Below are positions 25,863 through 33,220 of a stretch of 64,000 nt of DNA, one piece after another. The notes beneath the pieces are model-generated. The model had not been told where the DNA came from. It was given only the letters and a program-made list of their open reading frames with translations, and made no database searches. Where the stretch lies: positions 122,364 to 186,363 of the forward strand of contig JAXLQL010000016.1 of the NCBI GenBank assembly GCA_046331625.1, written 5' to 3'. Origin of the DNA: JAXLQL01 sp046331625. Its GTDB lineage: Bacteria > Acidobacteriota > Terriglobia > Bryobacterales > Bryobacteraceae. The translations under genes were made by a program, and so were the position numbers. How positions within the stretch are numbered: position 1 is the first letter of the stretch; each line of letters opens with the position of its first letter.

Positions 25863-28094
25863 TCACCGTCGAAGCGGAGATCTCCATTGGCTTCGAGTTT
25901 TGTTTCGGGGAAGAAGCGGACGATGGTCGAGAGCGGCGAGCGCGCGTGGGCTTGGAGCGCGAGGCCGGGTCCCTCGAGGGCGCGACGCCGGTGAGCTCGA
26001 CCGCGGCATCGCCCGAGCGCAGATCGGCCTGGCGCACGGTAACCGTGCGATTGGCGTAAGCGAGCAGTACCGGACCTGCGAGCGAATCTGCTGTCCTGAC
26101 CAAGCGAAGTCGAGCTGCGGAATCTCGACGTCCGCGGTGGCGGCTTGGAAGTTCGACACCGGAGCGCGAGCGTCGATGCGTGCCATCACCGTGCCGTCGA
26201 GTTTCTGATTCGGCGCGAGCGCGGCGAGAGCAGCCTCCACCTCGCCTTCGGCGCGGAGTTGTTCGTCCGCCACGTGCATGGTGAGCGAGCGTGCCGTGAT
26301 CGGGGCCCGATCGAGATGGAAGCGCTCGACGCGGGCGTCGGCGGTGTAGCGGCCCGTGGAGATCGCGTATGAGCCCGTGGCGTTGATCGACCCATCGCCT
26401 TTGCTCAGGCGGAGCGAATCGAGCGTAACGGTCTTGCCGGCGAGCGAAGCTTGCGCGCGCAGTGCGCCGAGCGCTTCGCCGGAGACGGCGATTTCCGGTG
26501 CCGTGATGAGTGCGGATCCGGTTGGACTGGTGGCTGAACCTTGGAAGCGGGCTTCGACAGTGAGGAGTCCGGTGGCCGGACCGAACGCCGCCGCCGAAAC
26601 ATTTTCCGCTCTCGCCGTGAGTTCGAGTTGCGGCGAAGCGCCGGCGAGTGTGATCGTTCCCGCTACGGACGCTACGACGTCCTTGGCGGGCGGATAGGAC
26701 AACGCTGGGCTCGAAGCAGAGACTGTGGCCGAGGGCTTGGCGAGAGTTCCCGAGAGCACCAGATCGGCATGCGCGGGTCCGGTGAGTTGGGGCACAGACG
26801 CAAAGCGAGCGATGGTTGCGATGTCGGCGGAGTCAATGGCGAGCGTTCCGGAAAGCGCGCGATTGGGGGCGATGGCGATGCCGCCCGAGGCTGTCGCGTC
26901 AAGTGCGGAGACGGAGTCGAGCGTGAGTTCCGTGACTGCAGGGCTTATGTGAGCAATCGCATGTCCGCCCACCGGGATCGCGCCTGCAGTGGCGGCGTCG
27001 CGGGTGGGGGCAAGCGTGACATCCGCGGACGCATCGGCGCGTGCGAGGTCGAGCGCGGGCCATGTCGCGTGGATGGGTCCCGTGGCACGTGCGGCGATCG
27101 CGGGCGTGATGTGGAATCTGGCGAAGACGGGTTCGAGTTCCAACGCAGTGAGCTCGAGGTCCGCTCGGCTCACGCCCGATGTGAGCGCAAGATTCGCCGA
27201 TCCGCTGACTGCGCCTTCTGGCGTAGCGACATGGAAATTGCGAAGCTCAACGCGAGATCCGGAGTAGGTGGCGTCTGTACGCGCAGACGTTAGTGTCACC
27301 GGCCCGGCGTGGAGACCGCGGCCATCGACATGAGCAGTGACCACGGGCTGTGAGACAGTTCCGCGGATGGCGCCTGCGGCGGTGAATGGTCCCTTGGCAG
27401 TCGACGCGAAGCGCGCGACGTCGGAGCGTAGCGTGTAGTCAAGCGCGAGTCGATCGGAGTCGACGATCGTTCCGCTGACTGTGGCGGCCGATCCTGCGGA
27501 GTCCAGCGAGGCGCGAAGAGAGAGCTTGGGCCCATCGAGATCGATGGAACCCGTAAGGCGATCGAGAGGCAGCGCAAGGTCTGGCAGAGCCGCGTTGCCA
27601 CGGGTGGAAACGAGCTCCGCGTGCAGCTTCCGGGCAGAGCCCGAGAGCGTCACCGAGTCGAGCGGAATCCTCGCGGCGATGCGCCGGCCACGATGTTCGA
27701 GTTCGAGCGTGCCGCCCCGGACCGTCAACCGCCCAACGCGAAGATTGCTCGATGAACCACCGGAGGACGCCAGATCGTCGAGCGCCACCTTCACGCGGAG
27801 ATTGTCGAGCTCCGCCTGGCGAACGGAGGAGAGATCGTCCAGCACGGCGTGGACGCCATCCATGCGAGCGGGTCCGATGCGAACATCGCGCAGCCAAGCC
27901 TCGCGCCGCAGCAGATCGTAGTCGAGAGAAGCAGCATCGAATGCGGCACCGCGCTTGGAGAGCTCCGTGCGGAGTTGGTCGAGCGCCCATCGCCGAGCCG
28001 GGGAAGTGTGCGCGAGAACAAGCAGCAGGATCGCGAGCAGCGCGAGGGCGGCGAGGGCGGCCGCGAGCTTGGCGAGGCTGCGGGTGAAGCGCAC
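25863..28094 (-). CDS. N-terminal AsmA/TamB-like part of the frameshifted TamB-TamA gene
   Basis: Upstream part of the same ancestral gene. It starts at ATG 28094 with an inner-membrane anchor (residues about 7-28, LAKLAAALAALALLAILLLV) and continues as a long beta-repetitive AsmA/TamB groove, with segments such as LRVGRLTVRGGTLELEHRG. Authentic sequence ends near 26090 (VEIPQLDFAWSG); the last 70 or so residues are out of frame. The natural continuation appears in a second frame (SLAGPVLLAYANRTVTVRQA to about 25985) and then a third (EGPGLALQAHARSPLSTIV) that runs into the TamB-TamA frame. Each step fits one missing base. With both corrected the product would be about 2070 residues. Confidence 0.8.
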   Translation of the reverse strand: MRFTRSLAKLAAALAALALLAILLLVLAHTSPARRWALDQLRTELSKRGAAFDAASLDYDLLRREAWLRDVRIGPARMDGVHAVLDDLSSVRQAELDNLRVKVALDDLASSGGSSSNLRVGRLTVRGGTLELEHRGRRIAARIPLDSVTLSGSARKLHAELVSTRGNAALPDLALPLDRLTGSIDLDGPKLSLRASLDSAGSAATVSGTIVDSDRLALDYTLRSDVARFASTAKGPFTAAGAIRGTVSQPVVTAHVDGRGLHAGPVTLTSARTDATYSGSRVELRNFHVATPEGAVSGSANLALTSGVSRADLELTALELEPVFARFHITPAIAARATGPIHATWPALDLARADASADVTLAPTRDAATAGAIPVGGHAIAHISPAVTELTLDSVSALDATASGGIAIAPNRALSGTLAIDSADIATIARFASVPQLTGPAHADLVLSGTLAKPSATVSASSPALSYPPAKDVVASVAGTITLAGASPQLELTARAENVSAAAFGPATGLLTVEARFQGSATSPTGSALITAPEIAVSGEALGALRAQASLAGKTVTLDSLRLSKGDGSINATGSYAISTGRYTADARVERFHLDRAPITARSLTMHVADEQLRAEGEVEAALAALAPNQKLDGTVMARIDARAPVSNFQAATADVEIPQLDFAWSGQQIRSQVRYCSLTPIARLPCARPICARAMPRSSSPASRPRGTRPRAPSPRALAALDHRPLLPRNKTRSQWRSPLRR

Positions 28095-28128
28095 CTATTT
28101 ACTAGGCTACCGCCCCGAAGCGGGCCTA

Positions 28129-28392
28129 CTACGAGCGGCCGATCTTGCGGGCGCGGACGATCGAATAGATACCGTAGGCGAGCATCACGACGCCGAACGT
28201 CCCGGTGAGCATCATCCGCAGGAAATTGTCAGGGTCGTTCTTCAGGTTGTAGTAGCGCCACGCCGGCAGCAGGCCCATCAGGAACGCAAGCGCGAAAAAC
28301 AGAAACGCGATCATCTCGTTCCACAGCACGCGGAGCGGCTTGATGATCGCCGGCAACACAGTCGTAGCGAACCGTTTCGCGACTTCCTTCAT
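28129..28392 (-). CDS. Small two-helix membrane protein
   Basis: Predicted 87-residue protein with two hydrophobic helices (IAFLFFALAFLMGLLPAW near 28-45 and RMMLTGTFGVVMLAYGIYSI near 59-78) and a basic C-terminus (RARKIGRS). It lies between the YihY/BrkB-like gene (16 bp upstream) and the TamB-like gene (34 bp downstream), all on the minus strand, so the three may be one transcription unit. No family was recognised. Confidence 0.65.
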   Translation of the reverse strand: MKEVAKRFATTVLPAIIKPLRVLWNEMIAFLFFALAFLMGLLPAWRYYNLKNDPDNFLRMMLTGTFGVVMLAYGIYSIVRARKIGRS

Positions 28393-28408
28393 TTCCTTTT
28401 CGAGTTTA

Positions 28409-29389
28409 TCAACAGGAGGGGATTTCGGGCTTCTCGGTAGCGGGCTCAGCAGCCGCCTCGGGGGCTGACTCCGTGACCGGCTCCGTCGCGGGCTCAGGTT
28501 GACGGCCCTCAGGAGGTACGATGATGGCGGGCACTTCGATGGTCGAGGCTTCAGCGAGTAACGCCTCGCGCGAAGCCCGCGCGGCCCAATCTGCTCCGGC
28601 CAGCACGATCATCGATGCAAGAAAACTCCACATCACGATCGAGGCGGAGTGGTAGAAGGGTCCGTACTCGGTGCGCAGCTTCAGCCAGAAGAATTGCCAT
28701 CCCCAGATGTAGATGTACTTGAGTGCTTCGAGCAGCAGGCCAACGATCACCGCCGCGGGCGCGATGGCGCGAATGTCAGTGCGGCCGTTGGGGAGCAATC
28801 GATAGGTGAGCGTGAGCGCAACGATGGTGAGCGGAACGGCGGCGGCCTTGAAGATCGCGAGGCTCATCCACGTGGTGATCTGCGCGGCGCCGTATCCGAG
28901 CGATTGCCAAATCTGGCGATTGAGCGCGGTGAGGATGGTGGAGACGAACGCCATGCCGCCGCAGGCCAGGATGAGGCCGAGACTGACGATCTGATTGCGT
29001 ATGAAGCTGCGGTTCTGGCGAATGCCCCAGGCGCGATTGAGCGCAACCTCCAGGGGCTCGAACACGCCGTTGGCGGTGAACATGAGCAACAGCACGCTGA
29101 AGATCTCGAACTTGCGGATGCGTACGAGATAGCGCAGATCGCGTTCCACGAACTGCGTGATCTCGGCGGGGAAATAGTCGCGGACTGCAAGGTAGATCGA
29201 CTCTTCGGCGGCATTCCATCCAAGCAAGTGGCGGCATATCGAAGCCATCACCAGCAGGAACGGAAAGAACGAGAGCAATACGTTGGCAGCCATCGAGAAG
29301 GCATAGACATGCGTCTCGGTGGCCATCAAATAGCGGAACGTGGGGCGCCACGTCCGCAACAGGCTTTGGAAGACGAACGAAACGGACAC
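28409..29389 (-). CDS. YihY/virulence factor BrkB family membrane protein
   Basis: Integral membrane protein of about 326 residues with six hydrophobic segments. Motifs in order: HVYAFSMAANVLLSFFPFLL, YLVRIRKFEIFSVLLLMFTA then GVFEPLEVALNRAWGI, a long membrane hairpin around LGLILACGGMAFVSTILTAL, and FYHSASIVMWSFLASMIVLA. The C-terminal tail is Glu/Pro/Ala-rich. The family (once called RNase BN in error) has no settled function. The start is uncertain: GTG 29389 is given because the longer open frame would run into the divergent apbE gene; no strong ribosome site is seen. Confidence 0.85.
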   Translation of the reverse strand: MSVSFVFQSLLRTWRPTFRYLMATETHVYAFSMAANVLLSFFPFLLVMASICRHLLGWNAAEESIYLAVRDYFPAEITQFVERDLRYLVRIRKFEIFSVLLLMFTANGVFEPLEVALNRAWGIRQNRSFIRNQIVSLGLILACGGMAFVSTILTALNRQIWQSLGYGAAQITTWMSLAIFKAAAVPLTIVALTLTYRLLPNGRTDIRAIAPAAVIVGLLLEALKYIYIWGWQFFWLKLRTEYGPFYHSASIVMWSFLASMIVLAGADWAARASREALLAEASTIEVPAIIVPPEGRQPEPATEPVTESAPEAAAEPATEKPEIPSC

Positions 29390-29449
29390 GAGAGGGGGAA
29401 CTTCTAGGGTACAGCCAATCGGGCTTTCGCGGGTGAGAATGAGAGAGAC

Positions 29450-30325
29450 GTGTACTTCACCGAGTTGCTCCTGGCAGCCGCGCTCAGCCGATTTGAAGCA
29501 GTGGAACCGCATATGGGAACACTGTTCCGCGTCACCGTGTACGCCGAATCACCCGAGCAGGCGCGGAACGGATTTCAGGCGGCCTTTGCTCGGGCGCGCG
29601 AACTCGACGAGCGCATGAGCGATTATCGCGAAGACAGCGAACTGAACCGCTTGTGCCGAGCCGCCGGTGGCCAAGCGAGTACGGACCTCGCGGCGATCCT
29701 GCGCCAAGCAACCGAGATCGCGCGCGAATCCGGTGGAGCATTCGATGTGACGGCGGGTCCGGTGGTACGTTTGTGGCGAGCGGCGCGGCGCGCGCGTCGA
29801 GTGCCGGGCGCGGACGAAATCGAATCCGCGCGGCGTTTGGTGGATTGGCGCTCGGTGCGGGTGGATCGCACGGGCCGTGTGCGGCTGCGCCCGGGAATGC
29901 AACTCGACCTCGGCGGCATCGCAAAAGGCTACGCGGCGGACCAAATGCTGCTCGCGCTCGAACGCGCCGGGATCGCGCGGGCACTGGTCGCGGCGAGCGG
30001 GGACTTGGCCGCGAGCGGAGGTCCACCGGGAACGCGAGGTTGGCGGATCGGGATCGAAGGGCTGGATGAAACCATGGCGCTGGTGCATGCGGCCATCTCC
30101 ACATCGGGCGACGACGAACAGGGCTTCGACGCAGAGGGCGTGAGATACTCTCATATCGTGGATCCGCGCACAGGCATGGCCCTGCGGAACTCGCGAAAAG
30201 TAACCGTGATCGCGCGCCGGGGATGGCGTGCAGACGCGCTCGCCACGGCGCTGAGCGTGAGCGGGCCGGGGAGCTATCGGGCTCGCCGCGGCGAACGCGT
30301 GATTTTCCACGCTGGGAGGAATTGA
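29450..30325 (+). CDS. apbE: FAD:protein FMN transferase (ApbE family)
   Basis: Transfers FMN from FAD to Thr/Ser of target flavoproteins; acts outside the inner membrane. 291 residues from GTG 29450, preceded by GAGAGAGA. Motifs: HMGTLFRVTVYA at about 21, ELDERMSDYREDSELNRL (the D..MS.Y...SE...LN motif) at about 51, ESGGAFDVTAGPVVRLWR at about 92, LDLGGIAKGYAADQM at about 152, and the C-terminal YSHIVDPRTGMAL then VTVIARRGWRADALATALSV. The N-terminal segment is a weak export signal without lipobox. It is followed after 5 bp by the ROK kinase gene. Confidence 0.9.
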   Translation: MYFTELLLAAALSRFEAVEPHMGTLFRVTVYAESPEQARNGFQAAFARARELDERMSDYREDSELNRLCRAAGGQASTDLAAILRQATEIARESGGAFDVTAGPVVRLWRAARRARRVPGADEIESARRLVDWRSVRVDRTGRVRLRPGMQLDLGGIAKGYAADQMLLALERAGIARALVAASGDLAASGGPPGTRGWRIGIEGLDETMALVHAAISTSGDDEQGFDAEGVRYSHIVDPRTGMALRNSRKVTVIARRGWRADALATALSVSGPGSYRARRGERVIFHAGRN

Positions 30326-30330
30326 AACAA

Positions 30331-31071
30331 ATGAGCGTCAAAACGTTGTGCGTGGATATCGGGGGCACTGGGATCAAAGCGATGGTGGTGGATGAGGCGG
30401 CGCAGCCGCTCACTGAGCGGTTCCGCGAAGACACGCCGCATCCGGCGACACTCGAAGCCGTGGTCGCCACCATCGAACGCCTGGCGCGCGCGGCGGGCGA
30501 GTTCGACAGGGGATCCGTCGGCTTCCCCGGCGTGATCGTGAACGGCGTGGTGAAGACCGCGCCGAACCTCGGCGAAGGCTGGGCGGGCTTCGACATCGAC
30601 ACCGAGCTCGAGCGCAGGCTCGGCAAATCGATCCGCTGCGCGAATGACGCGGCTGTGCAAGGCCTGGGCGCGGTCTCGGGCAAGGGGCTCGAAATGATGA
30701 TCACGCTCGGCACCGGCGTGGGCTGCGCGCTCTACCATGACGGGCGTCTGGTGAACAGCCTCGAGATGGCGCATCATCCTTTCCGCAAGGGCAAAACGTA
30801 CGAGGAGTGGCTCGGCAACGCGGCGCGCAAGAAGATCGGAAACAAGAAGTGGAACAAGCTGGTCCGCGAGGCACTGCACAATTGGGAAGCGCTGGTGAAC
30901 TTCGATCGCCTCTACCTGGGTGGAGGCAACTCCGAGAAGATCGACTTCGAACTGCCGCCGAACGTGGTGGTCTCGTCGAACATGGAAGGGATGCTCGGCG
31001 GCGTGCAGTTGTGGAATCCAGCGAACGAACGCCGCTCAGGCCGCCCCAAGGATTCGGAAGAGCCCAAATGA
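30331..31071 (+). CDS. ppgK: ROK-family sugar kinase, probably polyphosphate glucokinase
   Basis: Phosphorylates glucose, probably with polyphosphate and/or ATP; cytosolic, 246 residues. The N-terminal phosphate loop DIGGTGIKAMVVDEAAQPL and the short length without the ROK zinc-finger cysteines are typical of PPGK-type enzymes. Further matches: SVGFPGVIVNGVVKTAPNLG, the catalytic Asp in IRCANDAAVQGLG, the second phosphate loop MMITLGTGVGCALYHDGRL, and the tail LYLGGGNSEKI. GGGAGGAA lies 10-15 bases before the ATG. It is 5 bp after apbE, so they are co-transcribed although functionally unrelated. A plain ROK glucokinase is the alternative. Confidence 0.82.
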   Translation: MSVKTLCVDIGGTGIKAMVVDEAAQPLTERFREDTPHPATLEAVVATIERLARAAGEFDRGSVGFPGVIVNGVVKTAPNLGEGWAGFDIDTELERRLGKSIRCANDAAVQGLGAVSGKGLEMMITLGTGVGCALYHDGRLVNSLEMAHHPFRKGKTYEEWLGNAARKKIGNKKWNKLVREALHNWEALVNFDRLYLGGGNSEKIDFELPPNVVVSSNMEGMLGGVQLWNPANERRSGRPKDSEEPK

Positions 31072-31081
31072 ACTTGGATCG

Positions 31082-31816
31082 CTAGACGATCCCCTTCTCC
31101 TTTCCGAGGGTGGCGGCCAGTTCGCGGATCAGGGCCGCACCGTCGCCACGATAGGCACTCCCGTGTTGGCAGGCCAGCAGCGACGGTTCGAGCTTTGCCA
31201 GGCGATCGAGAATGACAGAGGTGTTTGTTGCATGCGCGTAATAGTCCATCGCTCGGCGCATCCCCTCACTCGCTGTCAGCACTTCGGACTCGGTCACTGG
31301 GGGTAAATCGGCGCCCGCTTGCGTGAACAGATCTCCGCTGAATAGCGTTTTGCTCGATACGTCGAACAGTACACCACAATCCCAGCCGTGCGGAACGTGG
31401 GGTGTGTACATCCACTTCATCCGGCGGCCTCCGATTGAAAACTCCTCTCCATCCGCCAACCCGCGAGCAGGACGGGAAGCAAAGTCATCAAGAGATGTCA
31501 GCACACCGATTTCGGAGCCAAACGGCGTAGCGTTCGGTGCAACGGCCAAAAGGTCGTTGAGAGCCCCGAACTCGTCGCTTTCGAAATGCGATCCGCCGAT
31601 CCAGCGCAACTTCTCGATGGGCATCGCCTTCTCGATGGCTTCCCGGATTACCGGGAACAGCTTGCGGTAGCCGGTGTGGAACAGCAGCGGTTCGTCGCCG
31701 GTCACCAGAAAGGAATTGAACGTGAATCCACCGGGAACAACGTCCAGACGGGTACTGATGCGGTAGATTCCGTTCGCGATTTCGTCCAGCCGTGTTCCGG
31801 CGTTGCCGGTTGTCAT
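31082..31816 (-). CDS. MBL-fold protein with flavodiiron-type (ODP) metal site
   Basis: Metallo-beta-lactamase fold protein, 244 residues; the ATG at 31816-31814 is set by AGGAGAA just upstream. Instead of the hydrolase HxHxDH it has SHFESDEFGAL, the HxExD form found in flavodiiron/oxygen-binding di-iron (ODP) domains, followed by VLFDVSSKTLFSGDLF and a late His (ACQHGSAYRGDG). There is no fused flavodoxin or rubredoxin. It is last in the DUF2703-SigZ-MBL operon. By analogy it could reduce or sense O2, NO or peroxide, or act as a redox hydrolase; this is inference. It ends 10 bp from the convergent ROK gene. Confidence 0.8.
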   Translation of the reverse strand: MTTGNAGTRLDEIANGIYRISTRLDVVPGGFTFNSFLVTGDEPLLFHTGYRKLFPVIREAIEKAMPIEKLRWIGGSHFESDEFGALNDLLAVAPNATPFGSEIGVLTSLDDFASRPARGLADGEEFSIGGRRMKWMYTPHVPHGWDCGVLFDVSSKTLFSGDLFTQAGADLPPVTESEVLTASEGMRRAMDYYAHATNTSVILDRLAKLEPSLLACQHGSAYRGDGAALIRELAATLGKEKGIV

Positions 31817-31902
31817 GGTTGCTTCTCCTAGGTTGTAGATGTATCTTTCAGTTCGTGTGTTTCGATGGGCTGCTGGCAAACATGCAGCCGGATAGGTGGC
31901 GG

Positions 31903-32499
31903 CTACCGGCCTCGGTCGCACGGGCCGCAGGGCGACTTGCTCGCGTCGCGAACCGTGAAGTCGCGAATTCCCCCGCGGCGGTCCAGGTCGACCTGACAGC
32001 AGGCTGTCAGCATTCCCCGCAACTGCTGTCGCGCCCTCTGCACACGCGACTTCATGCCAGAAAACGACAAGCCGGTCCGTCGAGCAGCCTCCAGTTGCGT
32101 GAGACCTTCGATATCGGTCAGTCGAATCGCCTCTCGATAGTGCTCGGGCAAGCTCGCAATCATTGGCTCCATGCACCGCGAAAGCTCGCGCGCCTCGGTC
32201 CCATCACCGCCCGCATCCCGAGCCGGCGGATCGAAGTCCTCGGGTTGCACACTGGCGCGGTTGACGCCGGCTCTAAGGTGATCGATCATCGCGTTTCGCG
32301 TGATCTGGAAAAGCCAGGGCGCCAGTTTTTCGCGGCTGTGGAGCTTGTCAGCATTTCGATGGATCCGAATGAGCACCTCCTGCAGGATGTCCTCCACGTC
32401 GGCTGAGTTCCGAACCCGGCGCGAGAGGAATGCACGCAGGCGCGAGTGAAACTCGCCCCATATGGCCGCAGTGTCGAGTTTGGGTTCCTTTTGTTTCAT
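31903..32499 (-). CDS. sigZ: RNA polymerase sigma factor, SigZ type
   Basis: Extracytoplasmic-function sigma factor of 198 residues. Region 2: FLSRRVRNSADVEDILQEVL then REKLAPWLFQITRNAMIDHL. Region 4: LPEHYREAIRLTDIEGLTQL then AARRTGLSFSGMKSRVQRAR. After region 4 it carries the SigZ-specific Cys tail (TACCQVDLDRRGGIRDFTV and CGPC), a potential metal or redox switch. The ATG at 32499-32497 overlaps the DUF2703 stop as ATGA. No separate anti-sigma gene is present; the Cys tail and the Cys-rich partner may provide control instead. Confidence 0.86.
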   Translation of the reverse strand: MKQKEPKLDTAAIWGEFHSRLRAFLSRRVRNSADVEDILQEVLIRIHRNADKLHSREKLAPWLFQITRNAMIDHLRAGVNRASVQPEDFDPPARDAGGDGTEARELSRCMEPMIASLPEHYREAIRLTDIEGLTQLEAARRTGLSFSGMKSRVQRARQQLRGMLTACCQVDLDRRGGIRDFTVRDASKSPCGPCDRGR

Positions 32500-33092
32500 C
32501 GGCAGCCGCACTCCACCGCCCCCGCCCCTGCCGGGGAACAGCACGCCGCCTTCGCTGCTGGTTCGCAGCACGCGGACTGCTCTTCGACGCCGCGGCAGCA
32601 GGAGGCCGCCTTCGCCGCTTTCGCTACGAAAAAGCGCTGGAGATTCTCGGGCACGGCCTTCACCTCGGGAGTCTTCGATGCCGGTTCTTTCCCAGCATAA
32701 ACCGCCGCCAGAATCGCGTCGACTATCATCGGTGGCGGGGCAACCGTGTGCTCCTGGCCTCGATAAAGCCACACACGGCAGTCTATCTCGCCTTCGCAGC
32801 CGCACGCTTCGCCACAAGACGCGCAACTGCTTTCTCGAAGTTCCAACGCGATGTCCGTCCCGTTCACGCGGATCGTCGGCGAGGAGACAAAGCCCAACTC
32901 TCGGGCCTTGGCTTCGGTATCGACAAGAGTCTTCCTGACAATCACGCCGGCTCCCGCGGACTCGAGCACCTCGCGAACGCTGTCGAGTGCCGTTTCCAGG
33001 CTTTCATCCGTTCCTTTGCAACGCGTGCAAACGTCGAGATCGATGTACAAGAAGTCGATCTCGACCGTTCGTGCGGTTTGTGCAGTGGCCAT
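32496..33092 (-). CDS. DUF2703 thioredoxin-like protein with CC-rich tail
   Basis: Thioredoxin-fold-like protein, 198 residues, ATG 33092-33090 with a TAGGAGAAA ribosome site. The N-terminal part has a redox or metal motif DVCTRCKGT at about 21-29, then FVSSPTIRVNGTDIALEL and the Cys cluster SSCASCGEACGCEGE near residue 90. The last 35 residues carry repeated Cys pairs (SCCRG, SACCEP, AACCSP) and end in ECGCR, an unusual extension resembling soft-metal ligands. It is first in an operon with SigZ and the ODP-type MBL protein. A thiol-redox or metalloid-response role (for example arsenic) is plausible but not shown. Confidence 0.82.
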   Translation of the reverse strand: MATAQTARTVEIDFLYIDLDVCTRCKGTDESLETALDSVREVLESAGAGVIVRKTLVDTEAKARELGFVSSPTIRVNGTDIALELRESSCASCGEACGCEGEIDCRVWLYRGQEHTVAPPPMIVDAILAAVYAGKEPASKTPEVKAVPENLQRFFVAKAAKAASCCRGVEEQSACCEPAAKAACCSPAGAGAVECGCR

Positions 33093-33220
33093 GGTCTTTC
33101 TCCTAGTGTTGTTTTGGCTCCCGGGTGGCAATTGCCGCCCCATGTGCCAGCCTCATCCGGGTAGACGAGGGACTTCGGAAAAGGACGCAAACAGGATTGT
33201 CGACCCTAGCGGGGCCCCGA

